Of a stretch of 64,000 nt of DNA, positions 25,457-39,400 are shown in pieces (position 1 is the stretch's first letter; each line of letters starts with the position of its first letter). The notes under the pieces are model-generated. The model was not told where the DNA came from, searched no databases, and worked only from the letters and a program-made list of their open reading frames with translations. Source of the DNA: Branchiostoma floridae (Eukaryota; Chordata; Leptocardii; Amphioxiformes; Branchiostomatidae); the NCBI RefSeq assembly GCF_000003815.2, contig NC_049981.1:28384379-28448378 (forward strand), read 5' to 3'. The translations under genes and the position numbers were made by a program.

Positions 25457-27404
25457 AACTGTTAAGACGGTAGGAGCGACGTCTTGGAATCAACGGAGAC
25501 CACAAGAAGGGTCCGGAAAAGCTTATGTCCGTCCAGTGAACAGGTGTCAAAGGTGTGTTTGCGTTCCACACAAAGGTTAGCACCTAGTTCCCTCACCTGT
25601 GACACGTACACAGAGGGATATTCCCTGTACTGACGAACAATTCCAACACTTTTCCTTGTCGAAAATTTAGCATATACACAAGCTTTTCTGAACAGAATGA
25701 TCAGATGAGGGGGAAAATGGCGGGCTACAAGCTTGGGGATTTAGAATGCTTCGTAAATAACTCACCAACCGCCAACAGAACTAACAAAGACTGAGCAAAC
25801 AGGTCGACTCGGACATTAATTTATTTTGCTGGGTCAGCTAACTTAGGCAAGGACCGCCCATGCAGGTAAACATTTATGTGTGCATTAGCCCCATCAAACT
25901 GTTCGGAACCAGGCCACAGCCTGGCTGGCCGTTGGTAGGACTTGATAACAGCAAGTATTATTTAACCATTAATCAGCCCATATGAGTGGTACAACTCACC
26001 ATGACTTGGAAACCTTGGGATGGCAGAGGGTTAATCATCAATTTGTAGTCAAAAGGTGGCATCTTTGAATACCATTTCTAAGATATCACTTCAATAAGCA
26101 AGATCTGTTGGTAAGGACAGATTCTTGATAAAGTTGCTCTCTTTTCACTGCAAAGAATCCACCATCTATAGTTACATATGGACTGGCAAAGTCTCTCATT
26201 GTAGACAAATTTGAAACCATGTCTAAAACTCCTGAATAACAGCTAATTCACTTTTTTTTCTGCTAGCTAGACTTGTACAATCTACATTGAGAGAAAAACA
26301 TTCTCCACTAAACAGATATGTTTCATCTACTTATTTCACTTAGTAACTGACATCTCTGTAGTTGATAAATGAATAAACAAAGTGTCACAAACCTAAACAA
26401 CTTATGAAACAATTAAACTGTAACACAACTTTTAAAGTAAGAAATAAAATGCATGACACATTGGATGTTTGTTATATTACGTATATTTACAACATGTCAA
26501 AATGGCCTGTTGTTCAGCCATTTTTCTCACAGATGGACACTATAACCATATGCTCTTCTTTGTGTTGATATTTACATGGTGTCAAACTGAACCATCTTTC
26601 AGCCACTTTTCCTCAGAGCAACTACAGCATTAAATTTTGTATGGTTGTCTATTTTCCTTTCTTCCTATGTTGCCCTGTTCATTCAATTTGTCAATATGTA
26701 ATTTCTGTAGAAATGGATTCTGAGTGTGTTATATTCACTGCACAATGTTACAATGCAAAGTTCATATTTCTTTATCAATACTGATGAAAGAATGGATAGA
26801 TAATAAGTGGGTTCATGGTTCCAACTCAGCGTGCACAGTGTGATGATTTATGGGTAGGAAATGAAAGGTGAACACACCTGATGAAACATACATGTAAAAC
26901 ATAGCTGGAAACGTATTAAGTATGGTGCGGACAAGAACTGTTTACATGCCAGGGCCCTTTGGATTTAACCTGGTTATTGGGTGGGCCAACATCTCTCTGT
27001 TCACAGCTGGGGGCTGAATTACAAGGAGTGAGCTAAATCGCAAGGGTTTGGAGAGGCTACCGTTCTGTGCTAACTCAGGTGACATCAATACTACAGTAAC
27101 TACTCCAGGTGTGGCCATACAACTGTAGATTTTAAAACCCCCACTCTTTACAATTGTTGTGCTCAAGGTGTGTCTCATCTCAAACATGGGGCATCCATTT
27201 ATCCGAGGGAAGGCCCTAACCACAGCAAGGTACTCATTTCCACCTGTGAAGTGAGGAAAGTCTTGTAAAGTGCCTTTTGCAAGGGTACAAGATCAGTGGC
27301 ATATCAACAGAATATAACCTCTGGGTTATGGGCCAAACACCCTGCCGTATGCCACACAACCCCACAAACCATGAACCCACATATATCAACACTCCATATT
27401 TCCT
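25457..27404. other. Intergenic stretch, XK-related 5' side to INTS10 3' side
   Basis: Contains the XK-related 5' UTR/promoter (from 25457 upward) and probably the INTS10 3' UTR (below 27405). No further gene or clear repeat seen. Confidence 0.5.
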
Positions 27405-30400
27405 CTACAGGAGGTTCTGTAGGATGATGTCCCTCTCCTCAGTCAGGAACTTCTTAATAAGGGTGTCCACATGTTCAGAACAACGGGCCACCTGGCGCTC
27501 CATGGCCAATCGGAAGTCTTCTTTCACACCTTTGTGAACTCCTCTCGTCACTGTTCTTTGTCTGAAACAAAACAATAATAGCTGCAAATTTCATTGGATA
27601 AAAAATATGAGGTAATAAAGGTGCAAGTCATGCCATAAATGTCTTGCTTAGTCAAAGTTTACAATGACTCAGTTTTGTAGTTCAAAGTTTGAAAATTGTT
27701 TATCTATGTACAGTATAAGTTGTAATGTGTGTCACTTCTATACACTATCATCATCAATACAAAGACATTTCCTGACAGTTGAGAACACAACTGTTTTGGT
27801 CAATATTCATGGACTAAGGAGATATCATATAAAATCAATAGATTATTGCAGAATCTGGGAATGGGCAAAAAGAAAGTAGGGTCGGCAGTAATTGTTATAA
27901 ATCTACCAATTAGAATTAAAAGGGTGACCTATTACATTTGTACGTATATGTATACAAGTACTGCCTGTCCCTTGTCTTTGCCCAACTCACGGACAGAACC
28001 ATATCATTGTTCTCTCGTTAGAGTACATTTCATAATGGCACCAAAGTTGGGAAAGGGGCCCATTGTGCAACCAACTTGTTCTTATGGTTAATGCAACAAC
28101 AGCTGAAACAAGGAAACCAAAAGAACCACGAAACAAGGACGTTAACATCTTTCACAAGAAGGTTTGTTGCCCAGTCCATACCTCTGAACTGGTGTTGGAG
28201 ACCTGTGTTTGCAGTTAGGCAACAGGATAGAACAAGAGATATTGGAAACCAACAATGTTAGCAGGATCTATCAATCATGCAAGCAGAAGAAGTCCACAGA
28301 ACATTGGGAAAACAGAACAGTTTCCAGTTAGGAAACAGGATAGAATAGGAGACATAGGAAACCAACAATGTTAGCAGGATCTATCAATCATGCAAGCAGA
28401 AGAAGTCCACAGAACATGGGGAAAACAGAACAGTTTGCAGTTAGGAAACAGGATAGAATAGGAGACATAGGAAACCAACAATGTTAGCAGGAGCTATCAG
28501 TTGGGCATCAAGAGTTAGACAGAATGTTAGGAAAACAGAATAGAGTGCTGCTGCTAGAGTGCTACAGATTGTAATGCTCTGAAGATGAAAGAGGAGTAGG
28601 CAAAAGTGACAGTGAAGGTATGAAACCCAAAAATAAGATGAGCACAATGCACAGTCACCAGCCACTGTTTACACATACAGTTGTCTGTGAACGTCACAGA
28701 AGGTTGGCACTTGATACACAATAATGACGAGAATGATAAAAGAGGTAAAACAGATACCTTGTTCTTGCAAGTACATCCTATACAGGCACAAGAGAACAGA
28801 TGAACAGGCCACTTTAATTACCTGGATATAGCTGTTGTACTGACAGGCAGAAGATCCAGGTTGATTTTGCCACCTTCAGGGGTCTTCAAGAATGCAAATT
28901 CCTCCAGCATATCAATGTCTGCCATTGAGTCAAGGTCATACCTGAAATTCCTAGCCCTCCCTACCCCAAACAACATGCAAATATATCAATGTTAAGATAA
29001 TGCTAAGTACAATACAAAGGATGGAAGGAAGGATGGATGGTTCGATGGATGGATGGATGGAAGGATGGATGGAAGGATGGATGGATGGATGGATGGATGG
29101 ATGGATGGATGGATGGATGGATGGATGGATGGATGGATGGATGGATGGATGGATGGAGGAAGGATGGATGGAGGAAGGATGGATGGAGGAAAGATGGATG
29201 GAGCAAGGGTGGAGGAAAGAATGGAAAAATATAACCAAAACATTATGAAAGAATGAACATATGAATGAAAAGGATACTGATGACATAGTTGAAGAAGATG
29301 TTGTAAGTAAAGCTCCCTTGGTGAACAATCTTTTCCACAGCTTTGATAAACAGCTCCTCCTGGCTGGGCCAATCATACTGCAGCATGACTATCAGGTGAC
29401 CCAAAGACATGTCATCTTCTGATTCACCCAGAGCATTTCTCTGGAAAAAAAAAACATGTAACGTTACAGATTTTAGTGCTAAAGTAATCAACTCCTTTGA
29501 AGATGGTCATCTTAGACAATCCGTCTTAGAAATCAACAAGAAATCAAAAGTCTACTTGTAAAGCAAGGAATACACAGGTAGTTTTTTTTTTAATAGTAAT
29601 TACTATACTACATATCATATACACCACAGGAAAAATCCAGCTCTGACTAATCTTAGCTCAAGCTAATCAAATGCTAGCTGATGATTGGCCAGATTGTGCC
29701 AACTTCTGATTGGCCAGTTTTGGTACCCACTTTAAGACATGTGACAAGCACATGCATACAGTATGGAAGGATGTCAGCTTCTGTGCAGGACAGCATCAGC
29801 AACTGTCGACCTGAAAAGAAAACATATATAAAATTGGCAGTAGAAGTGAACTAAATGTTTTGAATTGGAAATTCTGCTGCAGTACCACAGAAAAATACCA
29901 CAGGTGATCCATAATCAATCTTGTGCTTTGCTTTGTCGACACCTATCAACATGCCAAATGCAGCTATCCAGAACAGTTACTAGTACTGGTCTCCATTGCA
30001 AGGTAAAATATATTGCTTACAACCTAAACACCATATGGCTTGTTTATGTAACTTACTTTCTTTGTCAGCTTTCTGTTGTTTGGAAGGAGGGGTATCCCCA
30101 GGCTGTGGTTCTACTGGTAGCTCTGCGATGGCATCCAAGGCAAGCTCACACGCTCTCTGGACAGGCACACAATTCATAACTTTTATAAAGGATTTTTGTA
30201 CATACATTACAACATAGTACAATGTAGTAGATATCCATTATTTGACTATACTGCTGCTGGGATCCCTGACATGGGTAGGTAGCAGTCGATAATCTTCACA
30301 CATACAAGTAGACAAATTACTGTAAATGCATTTAAGTTCGCGGGGATTTAATTTCGCGGAAGCTAGAAAAAGGACTTTTCGCGGTGGTTTTAAGTTCGCG

Positions 30401-33400
30401 TTAACACGATACACTGCAGTCTTATACCATAATAGAAAAAATGTTCACGGTGGTTTTAAGTTTGCGATGAAGTGGTCACAGCGAAAACTGCAAACATTAA
30501 TCCACCGCGAACATTTCTGCATTTACAGTACCATCTGACAAACCCGTGAGACACAATCATATGTCAATTTGATTAGTGTTCATCCGGTGTACTAGAATGA
30601 TTATCTCTCCTGTGAATCATCATGACAGTAAAGCTCACCTGATAATTGCCCAGACAGAAATGGCAGGAACTCAGCTGGAGGGACAACCTAAGTAGAGTCT
30701 GAAAATGCAAAAAACATGAATTCATCAGTCAACATATAAACACAAAAAAAGTATTAAGTAATAAAAGCACATAAACAAAACCTAAAACAAAATGAATTGA
30801 GCAGTTGACATGTGTAGACTGATCCTGACTGTCCATCATAATTAACAGCTCAACCAACGATAGCGTGGTCATAATAATTTCAACCAATGAGTATCCTTCA
30901 AATATTTCTGTAGTTGTTTTTTTTTCATTTTTATGGATGTGGGCTGAGCTACAGGATCGGTCTAGACAACTGAGACCAAATCTGGTGGCTACAGACAGAA
31001 GTATTATGCAGTGCATGACTAGTGGAGAAGGAGTTTGCTATAAGTAATAAGGAAACACCTGTCTGTTCTCATCCTGGTCCTTCCCACCACAGCTACTCAA
31101 CAGTTCCTCCAGTAGACTGACTGCTTTCTGCTGATCACCCTGTATGGTGGAAACATCATGGATAAAGGTAGAGCCAACATTTACAAACAAATCTTACAGC
31201 TTAATATCTACATTTGTCTGTCCTTAAACATGATTATCATATAGCCAGGCGCTGTGGACCAATCAGAAGGCCCCGTTCCACGTTGGTTATGACGCCGTAA
31301 CACTTAGATTCCGGCCAGGACGGTGTGTATCCTCCTTCTGATTGGTCAGAATGAATCGACATCGACACCGGCAACAATGTCGATGCAAATCGACACCGGT
31401 GCCGGTGTCAATTCATTCTGACAAACCAGACTGAGCAATACACACAAGATATGCAGGGTTTGGCCAATCAAAAGGAGCGAAACATATGCCAGAGCAGAGG
31501 GAATAAGTACAGACTGCAAGGAGGGAATAGCTCCTTCTGTTAACATTGATAATGAGTTTTGTTGTTCTAAAAAGCGAAAGACTGCAATGTTTTGAATATT
31601 TTCTGTGGAAATTTTGGTTTCAAACTGCAATCTGTAAACAAATGTATGTACCAAGGAACAAATGTGAACTTTCAGAAATTCAACAAAGGAATTCACACGT
31701 ATAGTACCAAGGGATCTATGCGTCATACAGGAGTTTGCAAGTTTGGGTAGGCTATATGATAATAACGTTAATGACCCGCCTGTTCCTCGGTGTACATGGT
31801 GTCATAACGCCTGGTCCTTTGTTATAACCACCTCATAAAACCACCTCATTCGCTTCGCTCACTCAGTGGTTTTATTTGGTGGTTATAGCAAAGGACCAGG
31901 TGTTATGACACCATATACACCTTGGGGCGGGTCATTAACCCTTAATTATTACTCTTTGTATGAAAAAGGGCACTTCAACTACAAGAGGCAACAGCAGTCA
32001 ATGTTTCAGCATGTTAAACTAACACCCAAAAAAATAAGCATAAACTATTCATTTATAAGTAGCAATAGTTCAATGTAATTTTTGCAGGTCTGTACCACCT
32101 GGCAGATACACATAAATGTCTATATGTTAGAGGTACATCTTTGTATACAGGTAAGCACCACCCACCTGGTAGAGAAGCATATCAATGATGAAGGACTGGA
32201 GCCACACCCACCCCTCTGTCTTCCAGTGTTGGTTCAGCCGAGTGAAATCTGCAGAAAGGACATTTCACAACATTTTATTCCCACAAGAGTCAGGACATTT
32301 GACAATAACGTGGATGATTTAAAAAAAATATGTTTGACAAACATCCAGTCTTGTGCATACATGTATATAGATTGTATTGAATATGCATCAACACTTCCAC
32401 TGTATAACCTACCTTTCTCCATGACATGTTGTTTGTGCAGTAGTCTCCAGCAGTCGATGGCCGTGCGGAAGGATGCCATCCCTTCAGGCGGCACCTGACC
32501 TGTCTTACTCATCTGGATATTGGCTCTACCTGACTTTTGACCGGCTTCGTCCTCAGAAGTGCNNNNNNNNNNNNNNNNNNNNNNNNNNNNNNNNNNNNNN
32601 NNNNNNNNNNNNNNNNNNNNNNNNNNNNNNNNNNNNNNNNNNNNNNNNNNNNNNNNNNNNNNCCAATTGATGGGCTTGGTTGTCATACTGGTCTAAAATG
32701 ATCACTACAGTCTAGTGTTCTGACTTACACGGTCCTATGTGTAATGTAACTACATAGTTTATGTATTTATGTTTGATATTGGTGTTCCGACTGGTCCGAA
32801 TTTTACAGTATGACCAGGACCACCTCAGATGGGATGCAAGGTAAAAGGCCCCATGTTTGAAGAGACACCACAAGCAAGTTAAACAACCCACCACACTCAA
32901 TAGAAAAGAGTAATGATCCATCCCAGTGTGAGTGGAACAAACATAACAATCCAGCTGGCCTTGTGCTCGCGTACTTACCAGACAAAACAGGTATGTTGCA
33001 CCTACATGTAACTAGATCTTTTACCGTTTTTTTCATTCATTCACCGTTTACGCAAAACAAAAAGAAATGTACCTGAGAAGAGCTCAGGCTGCACAGCTAC
33101 AGTGTAGTTGTGTACACACTGGTACAACAGGAATGTGGCTGAGTACAGGATGTGTTTCCTCTGACTGCTGTCCTCCAGGTCATCAGACTCCTTAGAGTAC
33201 AGATCCTTCAGGCACAGCCACTTGTCAGATAAACTCCTGAAATGTCAATGGGACAAAAAACACAAAAATTAAGCCAAGTCTTTGTAAGCTACCAAATTTT
33301 ACATCAAGTCCTGTGCATTTCAAATACTGTGTTGCCATGGCATTTATCTCATGTACTAAGTCTTCTCAAATACCCTAATTGCAAACTTACAAGTTGACAT

Positions 33401-36400
33401 ACTAATAGCTTACGTTTTCTTTAAATTTGTTACTCTTATAGGCATGATAAACACAGAAATAAAATTAGGCAATAAGGATGCGCTACATTTCTTTTCAAGT
33501 TGCATTTGCTCTTCTCTTCCTTTGATTGTACATATAGAAATGATACTGATGACTGATGAACACCCATAAGGGCTGTACCATTCTGAAACTAGGACAGGGG
33601 TGGACATACCTCTCTTCCTGTAGACTTGCCATGTTGATTTCCCAGCCACACCTGCAGCCGATGGTCATCATCAGTTCATGTAGTCTCTCCCATGGATCAG
33701 GCACCACACTCTCCTTGTCTGTCAGTCCCTCAATGGCAGCGTGTCTGGACAGGCCACTAAATACCGAGGCTTGTCGTTTCAATGGGGACTTATCTGATGA
33801 CAGGACTGGGCCTTTGGAACCTGGGATACAAGGAACATATTATTACTGGAAATACCTTAAAGTTTGTGGGAATTTGATTTAGTTGTGAGAAGAAACAGAG
33901 TGTTTGAAGCGGTTTTAAGCTCGAATTTTAAACGTGGGGGTAGGTGGACAGAATACAGAACAAACATTCTAGCAGTGGAGTGAAGAGGCTCTGTGAAAAC
34001 AGGGCATATAAAAAGTCAAGTGATGTCAATCAAAAGAGTGAAGTTACAAGTAAATCATTCACACAGGATGTGTTACAAGTACATCTGGAAACTCTGTCCA
34101 TGTGCAATATAACAATCTGCTGGATTGGGCGCAGTTCACAAGATGTCTGTGTTACAAGTGAATCATTCACACTGGATGTGTTACAAGTACATCTGGAAAT
34201 TCTGTCTATGCACAATGCAACAATCTGCTGGATTCGATGCAGTTCACAAAACTTCTGCAAGAGGGAGTAGTTGTGTGTTGTACCTTCCCTACCAGGAGGC
34301 TGAGTGAGGAAACAGATGTAGAACTCCATAGCCTTCTGCAGCCAGCGGTACAGCTGCTTGTGGGACACATCGATGTCCGGGCTGCTGCACACCAGGGGGA
34401 TGGTGTCACACACTGTGTGTAAGACACTAGGGATCAGTAACTGTATCTACATGTACATTATTACATAACATCCATTGGCATAATACCGGTCGGTTTACTG
34501 CAATTTCTCAAGCAATGCTAATTTGGCAAATGATCAACGCATCATTTTCTCCAGTTACATGTTGCTGTTACAGCTGACCTTTGCCACTTCTTCTGTGTAA
34601 ATTATTTTGTCTCTCTGGTCCTGCTAAAAACATAATATCGTAATTGGAACACACCGCGGAATTGCACGGAGAACGGGCGCGTGGTTGGAAGGGGGTGCAC
34701 TATACCGGTCGAACGAAACACGGCACAATTAACTGCCGCTATGTACCTTTATACATCCTCTGTTGTTCCTTTCTTTCCTGTTAGTAGTTGCACAAAACAA
34801 AAATCTGCATGAGCATACAAAAAGTCATGAGAAAATGGGCGTATACTGACAAGAATTTTCATTTAATTTTGATCCGTCACAACCGCTATGACGTAAAACT
34901 TTACTGCTGGCCGTAGCATTAAAAATGGCGGGAAAATGGCGGCGTACGTTCAATTTGACCCATTCAGCCGTAGATCCGGGCGATAATGCAACGGTTCCTC
35001 ACACTTTTACACGAGTTGTAGGTCACCAAAAGAAATTCAAGATTGCTGTTGAATCATGCTCGTCTTGTGCCGTGAGCACATGTGATTATTATCTACAAAT
35101 CTGGCGATGAACGTGACAGTGTGTTTGTCCCACGACGAGCTCGCCTGCCCCGAAAATGACCTGAAAACTTTTGGCCTTGTTGTCTTCGAATGCATTGTTA
35201 TCGATGCTTTGTAAATTATGTATTGGACACCTAGATGTCTGAAGTGTGCATACCTCAGAAATAACTATTGTTGCATGTGTAGATCTCTTTAAGTTCCACT
35301 ATTTTTAATCGACCGGTATAAGGCTTATGACCGGTATTATGCCAATGCATGTTAACAATTTGTTTGTTGATTTGGCCAAAATATTCATTTCCTCTGTCCA
35401 AAAAAAAAAAAACTTCATTACATAAAAATTATGGAAATGTACTTTGCAAGCTTGAAGTAACAGATTTGAAAAAAAAATAATTTAGAACATTGGCTCCCAA
35501 ACAATAAGGGACAGAAAAAGGAGCAGGAGACACCCCAAGGCCTGCAGGATACAAAGAGCCACACATGTAAACTTATTTACCAAAAAAATGTATAACCTTT
35601 TGGATGCCACTACATGTAGTCTCTTGCAACTCCTATTCGAGTGACAGCATAAGAATTTAGGCTCAGAACACTCAGAACTACAATAGTTCTCGGCAAAACT
35701 TCTATCCTCTTACCTAGCAGCTTCCTGTAACAGTTTACAGGTGAAGGTAGGCTTTCTCTCTTCTCTGTATCAAGCAAGGTGTCCACTAACTTCACCTGTG
35801 GGAATCAACATTGTTATTCCAAAACCTCACCCACAATGTGACAGTTAAAAATTCCATTCAAACTTTTCTTTTTCAAAGAGAATAAAAGGCATCAATGATT
35901 GTAAACTCTCTCATTTTCAACCATGCAACATAAACATTTGTATCTCATGACTTATGAGTTAAGCTTTCTTCTCTTCTCTAATTCACAAAAAAAGCTGTAT
36001 CATAACATAAGCCTTAAATTATTATAAAGATAAAGTAAGACAAAATGTAAAGAAGTTGTAGATACCCCATGTTCAGGTCTGGTGTCTGGGAACCTTGTGA
36101 GCAACAACAGCATCAGCCTGCAATGGTCAACTGCATTTCCAGACTTTTCTGCAAGAGGGGGCAAGCATATGTTCTACTTAAGCATATGTTGAGAGTAATT
36201 ACACAAATTCAATTTTCGCTGTCTTACTCAGTATACATCTTACAAACATTTAAGGTACGTTATATGTGTATTCCAGTTTCTTGTATCTACTACAATTGTA
36301 TGAGTAAATATGCCAATACACATACCTGCACTTTTCAGAAGTACATCTCTCTGTGCACTGCTAGGAAGAGATTCAAACATTCCTGGATAAAAGATAACAA

Positions 36401-39400
36401 AACATGACATTATAAATTGTTCTGACATTTTTGTGCACTTGGCTACATCTACAACAACATAGAACAACAGGTTTGTGATGCAAGTCTTGAATTCTAACCA
36501 GGGCTCGAAATTCATTTTTGGGATTAGGTGCACTGGTGCACCCAGCTTTAAAAATTTGGTGCACCAAAAAAATTTTGGGTGCACCACTTAAATTTAAGTA
36601 GGATGTAAAAAAAAATAATAACAAAACTTAGTTACAAGCTATCAAATTCTTAAACAAGTAACATGACAAGACATTTTTATTATCTTTCTAACACTTAGAT
36701 GTCAAGAATATGATACTAGTATACTTGATATCTTTCCATACATAAACCGAAGAAAATATTTGGGTGCACCCTTCCAATTTTGGGTGCACCTGCTAACCAA
36801 AAAATATTTTCACAAGGCACAGAAGAACAGTGGTTTACCAGCATAGAAGACAGTATCAGGGTCTCTATTGTCAGACTGGAGGGCAGATGTCATCTTGTGG
36901 ACCTCAGCCTGAAGTGTGGACTCATCCGAGAACTGGGTAAACCTGGCCAATAACAACAACAACCACATGGGTATATCTTATTGCAATGAATTATCACTTT
37001 AACATGATCCAGCATCACTTGAGAAATCTTATTGCAATTTAAGAGTTACATATGACTAATACATGTATGTTGTAAGAGAAAAAAAAGATAAAAAGCACTA
37101 TTATTAGTATATTTGCAGGGTAGATTTAGCTGTGACTTTCATCTCAAACCTAGGGATTGTCGGCTCTAGCCTTGTTCAACCCTTGTGACAGAGAAGCCAT
37201 ACTTACATTTAACTTAAAAGCTCAGTAGGATTTTTATTTAGTTAGAGTTAGTGATGGTATAATACTTTTTTTTTAATAGTACACAATTTACAACACGGGG
37301 TTGGAAGGTTATTCATTCACAACCAGGACATACAATCATAAAACTTACAGTGGGGTTCAAGCACCGAAATGGGGTACAACCTTTTTGGCGTAGTGGTTAG
37401 CATCATTGGGTTTGTGAGCTGGTGGACCGAGTTCGGTGTAGGTTTGAATCCCTAGAGCCCCGAGACTGTTTATACTCACATGTCGTACAGCATCTTGGCT
37501 GCACCTGCTGTGTTACCTGCAGCTTGTTCAACACTGTAGGCTTCATACTGCAAGGTGTATAAAACATGATTGAGAAGTAAGAACAGGCAAAGAGAATGGA
37601 TCAACAAAGAATAACCATTGTACTAACAATGGCTACAGTATATATTGACAGGGAACAGCCTGTCAATAGTCACTTCCTCTAATAAAGTATGTTGTTAGTT
37701 TTTGTACTTCAGGAAGACTTGGCTACTTTCTAATGTGTGGTAGCTAATAGAGTGAATAAAGTACCCATGTATCCGAGTACCTGAGCTGATTAGTCCATTC
37801 ACTAGTCCATCATGTTCATATATAGGATAGGACTAATCTCCCAGCAGATCCTATGGTAGCTTAGATAGCATCAAAAGCTGTCNNNNNNNNNNNNNNNNNN
37901 NNNNNNNNNNNNNNNNNNNNNNNNNNNNNNNNNNNNNNNNNNNNNNNNNNNNNNNNNNNNNNNNNNNNNNNNNNNNNNNNNNNNNNNNNNNNNNNNNNNN
38001 NNNNNNNNNNNNNNNNNNNNNNNNNNNNNNNNNNNNNNNNNNNNNNNNNNNNNNNNNNNNNNNNNNNNNNNNNNNNNNNNNNNNNNNNNNNNNNNNNNNN
38101 NNNNNNNNNNNNNNNNNNNNNNNNNNNNNNNNNNNNNNNNNNNNNNNNNNNNNNNNNNNNNNNNNNNNNNNNNNNNNNNNNNNNNNNNNNNNNNNNNNNN
38201 NNNNNNNNNNNNNNNNNNNNNNNNNNNNNNNNNNNNNNNNNNNNNNNNNNNNNNNNNNNNNNNNNNNNNNNNNNNNNNNNNNNNNNNNNNNNNNNNNNNN
38301 NNNNNNNNNNNNNNNNNNNNNNNNNNNNNNNNNNNNNNNNNNNNNNNNNNNNNNNNNNNNNNNNNNNNNNNNNNNNNNNNNNNNNNNNNNNNNNNNNNNN
38401 NNNNNNNNNNNNNNNNNNNNNNNNNNNNNNNNNNNNNNNNNNNNNNNNNNNNNNNNNNNNNNNNNNNNNNNNNNNNNNNNNNNNNNNNNNNNNNNNNNNN
38501 NNNNNNNNNNNNNNNNNNNNNNNNNNNNNNNNNNNNNNNNNNNNNNNNNNNNNNNNNNNNNNNNNNNNNNNNNNNNNNNNNNNNNNNNNNNNNNNNNNNN
38601 NNNNNNNNNNNNNNNNNNNNNNNNNNNNNNNNNNNNNNNNNNNNNNNNNNNNNNNNNNNNNNNNNNNNNNNNNNNNNNNNNNNNNNNNNNNNNNNNNNNN
38701 NNNNNNNNNNNNNNNNNNNNNNNNNTCCAAATAGTTGATGTACATAAAGAAAGTAAGGCATCGCTCGTTTTCAAGGCACTTAACGGCATGACCCCTCCCC
38801 ATCTTGCTGCATTGTTCTCCCAATTCTCAGAAATACACACACATAATACCCGTCTTAGATCACAAGGTAGACTCCTGCTGCCTAAAGCTAAATCTGAATA
38901 TAGAAAGAAAGCTTTTTCATACTCAGGGGCGGTGCTCTGGAATTCCCTGTCGTCCCAATTAAGATCTGCGAGGACACTGTCACAGTTTAAACGATTGTAT
39001 GACCAGGACTAAAGGATTCTGATTGTATATATTTTAACTTTAGTTCCTGTCATATCACAGCGGATCCTTTTGTTTGATTTCTGTATTATGTTTTGATGCT
39101 AAGACTGACATTTATGTTCTCTTCTGACTGTTATTTTTCATTTGCAAATCAACTTTGAAACAAACGCTGCCCGACCAGCGACACCTTGATATGCAAATTC
39201 CACTTTTCGTTACTTTGATTTTAAGTTGATCCACTGCCTGAATGTATTATTATTGTTATTATTACTACCATCATTATATTAAGTTATCCTGAGTTATTTG
39301 TATTGTAAATAGTTGACACCTGATGTTTAGTTATTTAAGTTTGACCTTTGATTTCAATTTTGATTCAGTTGTTGTGATTTTGTGTTATTTTATGTTGGGT

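Noticed and set aside
28951-29376. Long open frames of IHPS or WMDG repeats on both strands
   Set aside because: Produced by the GGAT microsatellite; only the part overlapping the INTS10 exon at 29278-29440 is real, in its own frame.
29727-29810. INTS10 exon ending four bases later, at AAAGTGG before gtacc
   Set aside because: This would put the next exon out of frame (stop after CSG); the gtgggt donor at AAA keeps LKRNALGE in frame.
37851-38840. Frames of 296-329 codons across the N run
   Set aside because: Almost entirely N; no sequence is present to translate.
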